Positions 31,376 to 39,028 of a DNA stretch of 43,389 bases are shown here, one piece after another. The stretch is from contig JAICUY010000006.1 in assembly GCA_025935615.1 (NCBI GenBank), forward strand, positions 1 to 43,389, in the 5' to 3' direction. This DNA is from Steroidobacteraceae bacterium (GTDB taxonomy: Bacteria; Chloroflexota; Limnocylindria; QHBO01). The notes below the pieces were generated by a model that worked only from the letters and a program-made list of their open reading frames with translations, was not told the DNA's origin and made no database searches. The position numbers were made by a program, and so were the translations under genes. The stretch's first letter is position 1; each line of letters starts with the position of its first letter.

Positions 31376-31871
31376 ACTCACGACCGACCGGCCGGTCTAC
31401 GTTGCAGTGATCGGGGACGGAGATCCGCACGGCGCGGAAGGGCAGCGCATCCTTTCGTGGGCCGAGGAAGTCGGTGAGCGCCTCGCACGTGCCGGAGCAG
31501 TGGTGGTCACCGGCGGACTTGGCGGGGTGATGGAGGCCGCCAGCCGTGGAGCGACAAACGCCGGCGGTCTGACCATCGGCATTCTGCCGGGTGACGATCG
31601 TTCAGACGCGAACGCATTCGTCCGCGTCCCGATCGCCACAGGCCTTGGCGTTGCGCGGAATCTCGTCGTGGTCACAGCGTCGGACGTCGTCATCGCCGTC
31701 GGAGGGCGGTACGGGACGCTGTCCGAAATCGGGCTAGCTCTCCGTCAGGGCCGGGGGGTAGTGACTCTCGGTTCGTGGCGTGTTGGCCTGGAACAGGGCC
31801 TCACCAACCCGAACGTTCACATAGCAGGCGATCCATCTTCTGCCGTGGAACGGGCGCTCCGACCCGCTTGA
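31368..31871 (+). CDS. LOG-like Rossmann protein, TIGR00725 family
   Basis: The 167-residue protein shares the nucleotide-binding features of LOG/TIGR00725 proteins: YVAVIGDGDP at the start, VVTGGLGGVMEAASRGA, GIARN-like LGVARNLVVV, and GGRYGTLSEIGLAL in place of PGGxGTxxE. LOG enzymes release cytokinin-type bases from nucleotides, but TIGR00725 members lack a defined activity. The ATG at 31368 begins inside thpR with an 8-nt overlap. It is the last gene of the HAD-thpR operon and is convergent with the TadG-like gene. Confidence 0.8.
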   Translation: MSELTTDRPVYVAVIGDGDPHGAEGQRILSWAEEVGERLARAGAVVVTGGLGGVMEAASRGATNAGGLTIGILPGDDRSDANAFVRVPIATGLGVARNLVVVTASDVVIAVGGRYGTLSEIGLALRQGRGVVTLGSWRVGLEQGLTNPNVHIAGDPSSAVERALRPA

Positions 31872-31901
31872 TGAGCCGGCGAGTCGGAGCCTCGGTTGAT
31901 T

Positions 31902-33497
31902 TTATTCAACGAGCCCGCGTCGATTGATCTTGTAGAGGTCAGCAGGGTCGTAGGGCATGCAGACGTCGCCCGTTCCGCCGATCTTCCAAGTCCAAGAGAT
32001 GATCTGCACTGCGGCTATTTGGGTAGCAGTTGTCGGACACACTTGGGTAGTGGTGTTCTCGCTCGACGTGCCGAGGATTTCCACGGCAGATCTTGGCGCA
32101 TAGATCGTTCCGGAGATGAATAGCTCCGAATTGCCCTCGACATGAATGAGTCCCGATCCAGTGAGACCCTGTGCGCCCTTTGGGTCATCCCAGATCACCA
32201 TGCCGCCAAATGGGCATCCACCCGTTGTCGAAATGGGAGGACAGGGAGCATCCGCCTTCAGCCCGGCAAGCTGAAGGCGATCAGCCTTCAGACTCAGGTC
32301 GTCCTGGCAATGCCACTGTGATGTGCTCGGCGGACATTGCGATGGGTTGTCGGTGTTGTAGATGAGGACAGGAGCCGGTGGCCCTGTTCCGGCAAGCGAC
32401 GTGAGCGAAGAGGTGCCGATGAATCGGATTCCGCCACCCGCAATCACGTAGATGCCGGGCTTTAGCGTTACCGAAAGGTCGTTGTCGATCGTCCATCCAC
32501 CGTAATAGACGCCCGGATCCAAGGTCACGCAGTCGCCAGTTGAGGGCGGGGGGCAAGGCGAGGATTGCCAGTCCACGGACGGGGCGCCGCCACACCCCTT
32601 CGATGCGGTCCCGGTTGGGGCCGTCTGCGGTGCGCTGGGTCCACCGCATCGTGCGCCCGGTTGGCCCAGGATAGACGGAAATACGAGCCCACCAAGCGGG
32701 TCGGCAACCTGTGACGCCGCCTCGTCGAGGAGACCGTGAGGCTCATCCACGCTGCCCTTGCAACTGCCGTGGACATTGACCTTCGTGGCGTAGAGATCCG
32801 CGGTTCCGTTGACGTCAAGCGATCCGCTGCCGCCGCTCGTTCCGCAAGCGTCATCCGAGGTCGGTGTTCCACAGTTCGCATTCACCTGAACGAATCCCCC
32901 GGGACCCGTGTACCCGGGCTTGGGATAGATATGGACGAGCGCCGTGCCTTGTACCTCAGCGGTGCTGCAGCCGTCTGGCTTGAGGGCAATCAGAGAGTGC
33001 GTATTTGCCGCTCCCCGCACGCGCGCCGCGACAGCCTGCGCGGTGATCGTCATACGACCGATCCCGAAAACACGCGAAAAGAAGGTGTCGCGATTCTTGG
33101 TGATGATGACTTGAACGTGGCCGGTATCGCCCACAAAGTCGGGAGATGTGGCGTCGGGCGGGTAGTGCACGGTAACGGTCGCATCGTCCGGATCAAGCGC
33201 CGGATCACAGTTCGTGTTCGATGGATCAACGAGCTTGTTCTGTATCGCGTAGAAGCACGCAGCCTGACCAGCCAACCCGAAATCGAAGGTTTGATCGCCC
33301 GTAACTGGATCCTGGTCCCCAATGAAACGAGCCGCAGCAAGTGCGGCTGGATCCGCCGCGTTTTGCTCTTGCCTATGCAGCATCCACGAGAAGCCGAGAT
33401 CGACGACCAAGGCTGCCACACTTATCAGAACGAGGAGCGCGGCCGCCGTTACGATCAGAATTTGGCCGCGCTGCATGCTTCGTCGACGATGCTTCAT
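31902..33497 (-). CDS. TadG-like Tad/Flp pilus-associated protein, cysteine-rich
   Basis: The 531-residue protein has a short basic leader (MKHRRRSMQRGQ), one hydrophobic segment (about 11-32), and the Tad-domain start VVDLGFSWMLHRQEQNAADPAALAAAR typical of TadG. The long exported part is rich in Gly, Thr, Pro and about 16 cysteines, with beta-rich repeats near the end (LKPGIYVIAGGG, GNSELFISGTIYAP). No von Willebrand A domain is evident. It is probably anchored at the membrane as part of pilus or surface assembly. The ATG overlaps the upstream TGA (ATGA). Hand-counted sample lines give about 58-65% GC, lower than the flanks, and codon use is more relaxed. Confidence 0.8.
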   Translation of the reverse strand: MKHRRRSMQRGQILIVTAAALLVLISVAALVVDLGFSWMLHRQEQNAADPAALAAARFIGDQDPVTGDQTFDFGLAGQAACFYAIQNKLVDPSNTNCDPALDPDDATVTVHYPPDATSPDFVGDTGHVQVIITKNRDTFFSRVFGIGRMTITAQAVAARVRGAANTHSLIALKPDGCSTAEVQGTALVHIYPKPGYTGPGGFVQVNANCGTPTSDDACGTSGGSGSLDVNGTADLYATKVNVHGSCKGSVDEPHGLLDEAASQVADPLGGLVFPSILGQPGARCGGPSAPQTAPTGTASKGCGGAPSVDWQSSPCPPPSTGDCVTLDPGVYYGGWTIDNDLSVTLKPGIYVIAGGGIRFIGTSSLTSLAGTGPPAPVLIYNTDNPSQCPPSTSQWHCQDDLSLKADRLQLAGLKADAPCPPISTTGGCPFGGMVIWDDPKGAQGLTGSGLIHVEGNSELFISGTIYAPRSAVEILGTSSENTTTQVCPTTATQIAAVQIISWTWKIGGTGDVCMPYDPADLYKINRRGLVE

Positions 33498-34180
33498 TGC
33501 TGGTACTGGAGTGCCTCCGTAATGACTGCCCTCAGCGTGAGCGTCTTGGGAATGAGCAAGAACCCGGCGAGCGGCGGTCGCCAGTCGTAGCAGGCGTAAA
33601 CCGTGACCTGATTCGCATTGCCACTGGCTGCAGTGTTGTAACTGCTGGCCATGTCATCGGCGACCGTGGTCAGTGGGCCAGGACACGCCAATAGATCAGG
33701 CGACTGCCGAGGATTAACGCCGCCGATCGTGCACTCGCGAAACGGGTTCGGCAGTCCAGTGCCTGTATCCCTCGGTAGTGCGTCGTAATCGGCCCAGTTG
33801 CCAAGAGAATCCTTCGTCCAATACCCCGACCAGCACGCCGATATCCCAATCGCCGATCGATCCATTCCGAATACTGAGTCGCGGGCATGGGCGCTCATGA
33901 AAGGCCAGCGGGTCGCTGGCGGATCGCATGGGTAATACGAGGCTGCAACCACCGCGGCGTCCGGTGGGCGGTTCGACACCGTTGGACATTGGGCTGACCC
34001 GGTGTTGACGATTGCATACCGCGCCGCCTCACGAGCCGCATGGCTCAGTTGCTGTTGGTAGAAAACTCCGATCCCGAGGATGATGATTCCGAATAGGACC
34101 ATCAAGAACAGGGGAGCCACGAGTGCAAGCTCCACCATCGCTTGCCCGGAACTTCTGACCCTCAACCGCCGCTTCAGCAT
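33494..34180 (-). CDS. TadE-like pseudopilin (second)
   Basis: The 228-residue protein begins MLKRRLRVRSSGQAMVELAL, followed by one hydrophobic helix ending near residue 40 and YQQQLSHAAREAARYA, which is the TadE signature. The exported part carries six or seven cysteines and ends in a beta-rich PLAGFLLIPKTLTLRAVITE. The ATG at 34180 overlaps the end of the preceding TadE gene by 7 nt; a longer reading frame upstream is only a shadow of that gene. It is co-translated with the TadG-like gene. Confidence 0.8.
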   Translation of the reverse strand: MLKRRLRVRSSGQAMVELALVAPLFLMVLFGIIILGIGVFYQQQLSHAAREAARYAIVNTGSAQCPTVSNRPPDAAVVAASYYPCDPPATRWPFMSAHARDSVFGMDRSAIGISACWSGYWTKDSLGNWADYDALPRDTGTGLPNPFRECTIGGVNPRQSPDLLACPGPLTTVADDMASSYNTAASGNANQVTVYACYDWRPPLAGFLLIPKTLTLRAVITEALQYQQ

Positions 34181-34863
34181 GTGCTCACCGAAGCCGGGGG
34201 CGGCGGGCAATCCAAGACGAAGGAGCGCGTGCGCTGGAGGTAGATGTCTCCCAGGTTGAGACCGGCGTTGAGCGGCAGCGATAGATGGAGGTTGAACAGC
34301 GTGGTGAAGTGGTAGCAGACCCGAACCTCGACCCAATGACTGGAGGTTTCGCCGCCCGACGCATTGGTCCACGCGGGTGCGGTCCCCGTTGCTGTCTGTG
34401 AGCAGTCAGCGGGGATCGCTCCGTCAAAGCCCGGGATCGCGGCGCCGCATTGCGTATCGAGGTCGTCGTGGATACAAGCGCGAATTGCGGTAAGTCGCGG
34501 GCAGTCGGCCGCATGCACTTGTTCGGGCGAAACCGCGAGCAGCTCCGATTCTGCGCATGCCGTCTTCGCGATTAGCGTATGAAGCGATGTGTAGTACGTG
34601 TCGTACTGCATCGGGTCCGTAGGCGGCTTATCGCGAAGGCGTTCGAGGGAGGCGGCCTCGCCCGCATCTCTTGCGATTGCCTCAAGCGTGATGCCTGCGT
34701 TGAATACGCGACCGAAATCGGCGACGCCCAGGAGAAGGACGAGCAGCATCGGCAGGACGAGGGCGAACTCCACGAGGGACTGACCCCGGGCCGATGGCCC
34801 GAGAGGGGAGTGCGAGCGTTGGGCGCTGACGGCTCCACGGAGTCGCCGAAACAGTCTGGGCAC
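34174..34863 (-). CDS. TadE-like pseudopilin (first)
   Basis: The 229-residue protein has a basic N-terminus, then SARGQSLVEFALVLPMLLVLLLGVADFGRVF, in which the GQSLVEFALVLP leader and membrane helix (about 27-50) are diagnostic of TadE. GITLEAIARDAGEAAS follows. The exported region has eight cysteines and ends in SVSTC. The start is the GTG at 34863, without a clear Shine-Dalgarno. It is the first gene of a three-gene minus operon. No TadA, TadB, TadC, Flp or prepilin peptidase gene is present in the window. Confidence 0.8.
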   Translation of the reverse strand: MPRLFRRLRGAVSAQRSHSPLGPSARGQSLVEFALVLPMLLVLLLGVADFGRVFNAGITLEAIARDAGEAASLERLRDKPPTDPMQYDTYYTSLHTLIAKTACAESELLAVSPEQVHAADCPRLTAIRACIHDDLDTQCGAAIPGFDGAIPADCSQTATGTAPAWTNASGGETSSHWVEVRVCYHFTTLFNLHLSLPLNAGLNLGDIYLQRTRSFVLDCPPPPASVSTC

Positions 34864-34955
34864 GATCTGGATTGCACTGCCGGTGCATCGGTTGGTCGAA
34901 TCCGAAGCGCCGGCTCAGCCCCCTTTTCCGTTGGTCGTTAGGCGGTGAAAACGAC

Positions 34956-34971
34956 TGGTACCGTAGTACCA
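34956..34971. promoter_or_regulatory. Inverted repeat upstream of the tad-like operon
   Basis: TGGTAC-CGTA-GTACCA is a perfect 6-bp inverted repeat with a 4-nt centre, 93 nt before the TadE GTG. It is a candidate operator for the tad-like operon. The remainder of 34864-35121 holds no gene. Confidence 0.45.
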
Positions 34972-35121
34972 ACGTCAGGGCATGACTATCGTTTCCACCG
35001 GCTTTCGGTGACACCGGGCAACGAGCGGCAGCACTTCTGGCGGTCCGGTGCGGTTGAGTGTGGACGACGCTAACCGCCGCACCTTGCCGATGACCTTGCA
35101 GGGCCTTCCGGCGCCACCCGC

Positions 35122-35127
35122 TAGGCT
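35122..35127 (+). promoter_or_regulatory. -10 element, leaderless NUDIX gene
   Basis: TAGGCT ends 6 nt before the ATG at 35134. TTGCAG at 35096-35101 is spaced 20 nt, which is long for a -35. Confidence 0.6.
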
Positions 35128-35133
35128 TGCGCC

Positions 35134-35742
35134 ATGGTCGAGCGCGTCCTTGTCCTGCCGCGCGATGCCGTTCCCGGTGGCTGCCACTTCAGCGGCGTTC
35201 GCTCGGCGGATGCGGGCGACCTCCACGACCTTCGCCTGGCGGTCGCACAGCACGGCCGCTTCCTGGATCGGCCCGATGCCGAAGAGGACCCAAGTCACAA
35301 GCAGCTCATCCCGTACGTGGTCGTGCGCGACGGAGATCTCGTCTTCCTGATGGAGCGCACGCTGGCCGGTGGCGATCCCCGGCTGCATGGCAAGGGCAGT
35401 ATCGGCGTGGGCGGTCATCTGAACCCGGTCGACGAGGGCGAGGATCCGCTCAGCGACGGCCTGCGCCGCGAATGGGCGGAGGAGCTCGACGCTAGCTGGG
35501 AGCCCGCGTTTCAGCTGGTCGGCTTCCTCAACGACGATGGCAACCCGGTCGGCGCGGTGCACCTCGGCATCGTCTTCACCGTCGAGGCCGATGGACGCCA
35601 GGTCGCGGTCCGCGAGCACGACAAGCTCGTCGGCCGCTGGGCGACAGTGGACGACCTTCGGGCCGCCTGGGGGCGGCTCGAGACCTGGTCACAACTGGTC
35701 GCAACCCACCTGTTGGGCGAATCGCGCATACTCGACCCATGA
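35134..35742 (+). CDS. NUDIX hydrolase
   Basis: The 202-residue protein has a complete NUDIX box at residues 94-118 (GHLNPVDEGEDP to REWAEEL), with the Arg-Glu-x-x-Glu-Glu metal site intact. An N-terminal extension of about 58 residues precedes it. The fold binds Mg and cleaves nucleoside diphosphates linked to another moiety; the substrate is unknown. The ATG is set by the -10 element 6 nt upstream. The stop overlaps the NfeD-like ATG (ATGA), so it leads a four-gene operon. Confidence 0.85.
   Translation: MVERVLVLPRDAVPGGCHFSGVRSADAGDLHDLRLAVAQHGRFLDRPDAEEDPSHKQLIPYVVVRDGDLVFLMERTLAGGDPRLHGKGSIGVGGHLNPVDEGEDPLSDGLRREWAEELDASWEPAFQLVGFLNDDGNPVGAVHLGIVFTVEADGRQVAVREHDKLVGRWATVDDLRAAWGRLETWSQLVATHLLGESRILDP
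35727..35732 (+). promoter_or_regulatory. Internal -10 element, leaderless NfeD gene
   Basis: CATACT inside the last codons of the NUDIX gene ends 6 nt before the NfeD ATG at 35739. Confidence 0.5.
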
Positions 35743-37121
35743 TCCGGCTGGTCCGGCGTCTGGCATCGGTCCTGGCGCTGGTGCTCGGGCTGCTCGCGCT
35801 CGTCGCGCCGATGGCGGCGGCCGGAGATCACGTCACGCGCCTCCGCCTCAGCGGCACGATCGACCAGTTCAACGCGGTCTACATCGAGGAAGGGATCAAA
35901 GCCGCGGCCGGTAGCGATGCGGCCGCCGTGCTGATCCAGATCGACTCACCGGGCGGCGATCTCGAGAGCCTGGATCGCATGATCCGCGCGATCCTGGCCA
36001 GCCCCGTCCCGGTCGTCACCTGGGTCGCGCCGGACGGTGCGCGGGCCGGGAGTGCCGCGACGTTCGTCACGCTGGCCGGCGACGTGGCAGCCATGGCGCC
36101 CAACACCAACATCGGCGCCGCGTCGGTGGTCGGTGGTTCGGGCGAGGACCTGCCCGACACGCTGGGCCGGAAGGTCACCAACGACGCCGTGGCACGCATC
36201 CGACAGCTGGCCGATCGCGAGGAGCGCAACGCCGACTGGGCAGAGAGCGCTGTGCGCGATGCTGCCAGCATCAGCTCCACGGAGGCGGTCGCCATGGACC
36301 CACCGGTGGTCGATCTCATCGCGGCCGATACGGACCAGCTGTTCAGCGCCATCGACAGCGGCAGCCGCCAGGATGGACGGTCCTACACCTTCCACGATCA
36401 GCCGTTGCCCAAGCTGAGCGGCCTGCCGATCGACGATGCCAACATGAACTTCGCGCAATCGTTCCTGCACCTGCTGTCCAACCCGAACATCGCCTTCATC
36501 CTGTTCACGATCGGGTTCTACGGCCTGCTGGCAGAGCTGTTCCATCCGAACTTCCTGTCCGGGACGCTGGGGGCGATCGCCATCCTGCTGGCCTTCATCG
36601 GCTCCAACAGCCTGCCGCTCAACGTGGGCGGCCTGCTGCTGATCCTGCTGGGGATCGGCCTGTTCGTGCTCGAGCTGAACGTCACCAGCTACGGGCTGCT
36701 GACCATCGCCGGGATCGTGGCCTTCGTGCTGGGCGCCTTCGCCCTGTACACCAACGTGTCGCCGGCCGAGCCACAGTCGATCGAGGTTAGCGTGCACCCG
36801 ATCCTCATCATCGGTGCGGTGCTGGTCAGCCTCGTCTACTTCTACGTCTTCATTCGCGCGCTGCTCCAGATGCGCCGCCGCCTGAGTCCGACCTCGCCGA
36901 TGGCCGCGGTGCTGGGCAGCATCGGCACGGCGCAGACGCTGTTGGCTCCGACCGGGATCGCCTATGCTGCCGGCGAAGCCTGGTCGGCTCGTGCTCGATC
37001 GGGTGACATCCACCCGGGGACACCCGTCCGGGTGGTGGGGGTCGAGGGACTGGAGCTCATCGTCGAGCCCGCCGGCAGCGGCGAGCCCGCCACTACGGAG
37101 GAGAACCCGAGCCATGCCTGA
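35739..37121 (+). CDS. NfeD-type membrane serine protease (ClpP-class)
   Basis: The 460-residue protein has a signal peptide (residues 1-28, cleavage near AAAG), then a ClpP-class protease domain with catalytic Ser105 (GARAGSAATF) and likely base Lys145 (GRKVTND). About four or five membrane helices follow (245-380), with a C-terminal OB-fold NfeD domain (GDIHPGTPVRVVGVEGLELIV). This is the long NfeD1b form. Such proteases cut the C-terminus of partner stomatins in archaea. The partner SPFH gene follows with an 8-nt overlap, strongly supporting a joint membrane quality-control role. Confidence 0.88.
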   Translation: MIRLVRRLASVLALVLGLLALVAPMAAAGDHVTRLRLSGTIDQFNAVYIEEGIKAAAGSDAAAVLIQIDSPGGDLESLDRMIRAILASPVPVVTWVAPDGARAGSAATFVTLAGDVAAMAPNTNIGAASVVGGSGEDLPDTLGRKVTNDAVARIRQLADREERNADWAESAVRDAASISSTEAVAMDPPVVDLIAADTDQLFSAIDSGSRQDGRSYTFHDQPLPKLSGLPIDDANMNFAQSFLHLLSNPNIAFILFTIGFYGLLAELFHPNFLSGTLGAIAILLAFIGSNSLPLNVGGLLLILLGIGLFVLELNVTSYGLLTIAGIVAFVLGAFALYTNVSPAEPQSIEVSVHPILIIGAVLVSLVYFYVFIRALLQMRRRLSPTSPMAAVLGSIGTAQTLLAPTGIAYAAGEAWSARARSGDIHPGTPVRVVGVEGLELIVEPAGSGEPATTEENPSHA

Positions 37122-38043
37122 CGACGCCGTTGGTCTGATCATCCTGGTCATCGGCCTGGCGATCCTGCTGGTGCTCATCAGCAGCGTCGTGCACATCGTG
37201 CGCGAGTACGAGCGCCTGGTCGTCTTCCTGTTGGGGCGCATCCAGGGCGCGCGTGGTCCAGGCATCATCTTCCTGATCCCGTTCATCCAGCAGGCGGTCA
37301 AGGTCGACCTGCGCGAACGCTTCCTGGAGGTGCCGCAGCAGACCTGCATCACCAAGGACAACGCGCCGATCAACATCGACTTCCTGGTCTACTCCAAGGT
37401 CTTCGATCCACAGGAGACGGTGCTGGCGGTGACCGATTTCACCGGTGCGTCGCAGGCTCTGGCCGCCACCACCCTGCGTGCCGTGATCGGCGACATCCCC
37501 CTCGACGACGTCCTCGCCAAGCGAGAAGAGATCAATAACGTGCTGCGCACCAAGCTCGATGAGGTGACGCACCGCTGGGGAGTGAAGATCACGAGCGTCG
37601 AGATCCGCGAGATCGTCCCGCCGCGCGACATCCAGGAGGCGATGAACCGCCAGATGAGCGCCGAGCGCAATCGGCGCGCGGTCATCACCGAGTCCGAGGG
37701 CGCACGACAGTCGACCATCAATGTCGCCGAGGGCGACAAGCAATCGGCCATCCTGCGCGCCGAGGGCAATCGACAGTCGCAGATCCTCCAGGCGGAGGGT
37801 TACGCGAACGCGCTGCAGACCATCTTCGGCGCCGCGCGCGGGATCGACGAGAAGACGATGGCGCTGCAGTACCTCGATGCGCTCAAGGCCCTGGCCGCGG
37901 GCAGCTCCACCAAGTGGATCGTGCCGATGGAGCTCGCCGAGCTGACCCGCCCGATCAGCGGCGCCATGCAGGCCGCCCGCGTCCTCGGCGAGGCAGATGG
38001 CGGCGGCAGTTCGGGCGGCGGCAACCCGAGCAGCCAGGGGTAG
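37114..38043 (+). CDS. SPFH/band 7 protein (slipin-like)
   Basis: The 309-residue protein has one N-terminal membrane helix (about 6-28), then the band 7 domain starting REYERLVVFLLGRIQGARGPG. A long coiled coil rich in Ala/Glu/Gln follows (REIVPPRDIQEAMNRQMSAE onward). The C-terminal hydrophobic segment typical of stomatins is weak, and the tail is Gly/Ser-rich. It forms oligomeric membrane microdomains with NfeD proteins. GGAGGAG lies about 10 nt before the ATG at 37114, which overlaps the nfeD stop by 8 nt. The next gene begins directly after the stop. Confidence 0.9.
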   Translation: MPDDAVGLIILVIGLAILLVLISSVVHIVREYERLVVFLLGRIQGARGPGIIFLIPFIQQAVKVDLRERFLEVPQQTCITKDNAPINIDFLVYSKVFDPQETVLAVTDFTGASQALAATTLRAVIGDIPLDDVLAKREEINNVLRTKLDEVTHRWGVKITSVEIREIVPPRDIQEAMNRQMSAERNRRAVITESEGARQSTINVAEGDKQSAILRAEGNRQSQILQAEGYANALQTIFGAARGIDEKTMALQYLDALKALAAGSSTKWIVPMELAELTRPISGAMQAARVLGEADGGGSSGGGNPSSQG

Positions 38044-38958
38044 GTGGCGGTCGCGCATCGGGGACCGACGTCTCGGGGGCTGATCGCCTGGCTGGGCCGC
38101 ATCGTCGGCGCGGTGGCCGCCGGCTACCTGGGCTACGTCTCCATCGCCGGCTCGCGTCGGCTGGTGCATCCTGACGCTCGCCCGCTCGAGGCGGGCGAGG
38201 GAATGGCGGCGACGCCTGCCGAGGTCGGCCTCCGTTACGAGGACGTGCGCTTCACGACCGATGACGGCGTGACGCTGTCCGGTTGGCTCATCCCGGCCGG
38301 ACGTGAGACCCGCGCCGCCGTGATCGTGATGCACGGCTTCAGCGGCCATCGCCTGGGGGAACTGGCGGCGTTCGTGCCCTGGCTCCAGCCCACGTACCAC
38401 GTCCTGCAGTTCGACTTCCGCGGCCACGGCGCCAGCGACCCGTCTCCCATAACGCTCGGCGCCCGCGAACGGCGCGACGTGGCCGCCGCCGTGCGCTTCC
38501 TGCTCGATCGCGGGCTCGGCCCGATCGCGTTGCTCGGCGTGTCGATGGGCGCATCGGTTGCGCTGCTGGCTGCCCCCGACCTCCCGGTGGCAGCGGTCGT
38601 GGCCGATGCGGCGTACGCCGACCTGCGCAACCCGGTCGCCAACCGGATGCGGGGCGAGGGGTATCCGCTGGCTGGGCTCGGGTCCCGGATCATTCTGCTG
38701 GCGGCAAGCATTCGCGCTCGGGCGCGGCTGCTGTCGCCGCTCAATCGCGTCGCCGCAATCGCGCCGCGCGGCCTGCTGCTCATCGCGCCGAAGGAGGATC
38801 GGCTCATCGACTACACCGAATCGTTGCGGCTCTACCAGGCCGCCCGGGAGCCGAAGGAGCTGTTCGTGGTCGAGGGTGCCGAACATTCGACCGCCCGCTG
38901 GGTCGCAGGTCCGGAGTACGAACGGCGGGTGCTCTCCTTCCTGGGCCAGCATCTATAA
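38044..38958 (+). CDS. Alpha/beta hydrolase, membrane-anchored
   Basis: The 304-residue hydrolase has an N-terminal hydrophobic segment (about 13-35) and an oxyanion-region VMHGFSGHRLGE. The nucleophile elbow is GVSMGAS (Ser167), with acidic APKEDRLID and His in EGAEHSTARW. It resembles bacterial peptidase-S9/BAAT-like or lysophospholipase-like hydrolases (DUF/FrsA types). The substrate is not identifiable. The GTG start follows the SPFH stop with no gap. The TAA stop lies inside the TATAAT promoter of the next gene. Confidence 0.83.
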   Translation: MAVAHRGPTSRGLIAWLGRIVGAVAAGYLGYVSIAGSRRLVHPDARPLEAGEGMAATPAEVGLRYEDVRFTTDDGVTLSGWLIPAGRETRAAVIVMHGFSGHRLGELAAFVPWLQPTYHVLQFDFRGHGASDPSPITLGARERRDVAAAVRFLLDRGLGPIALLGVSMGASVALLAAPDLPVAAVVADAAYADLRNPVANRMRGEGYPLAGLGSRIILLAASIRARARLLSPLNRVAAIAPRGLLLIAPKEDRLIDYTESLRLYQAAREPKELFVVEGAEHSTARWVAGPEYERRVLSFLGQHL

Positions 38959-38959
38959 T
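38954..38959 (+). promoter_or_regulatory. -10 element of the second receiver-CpaE gene
   Basis: A consensus TATAAT overlaps the hydrolase stop. It gives a leader of about 64 nt with a GGTGA/TCACC stem (38975-38990) and GAGG 8 nt before the ATG at 39029. No good -35 was found. Confidence 0.6.
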
Positions 38960-39028
38960 CGCGGCCGTTCCACCGGTGATTGCGGTCACCACTCCGGCGC
39001 GTCCGCATCGGTCTTCTAGAGGACTTGC

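Noticed and set aside
31872-34990. An integrated mobile element explaining the lower-GC tad-like region
   Set aside because: No integrase, transposase, terminal repeats or tRNA target flank it; only composition hints at transfer.
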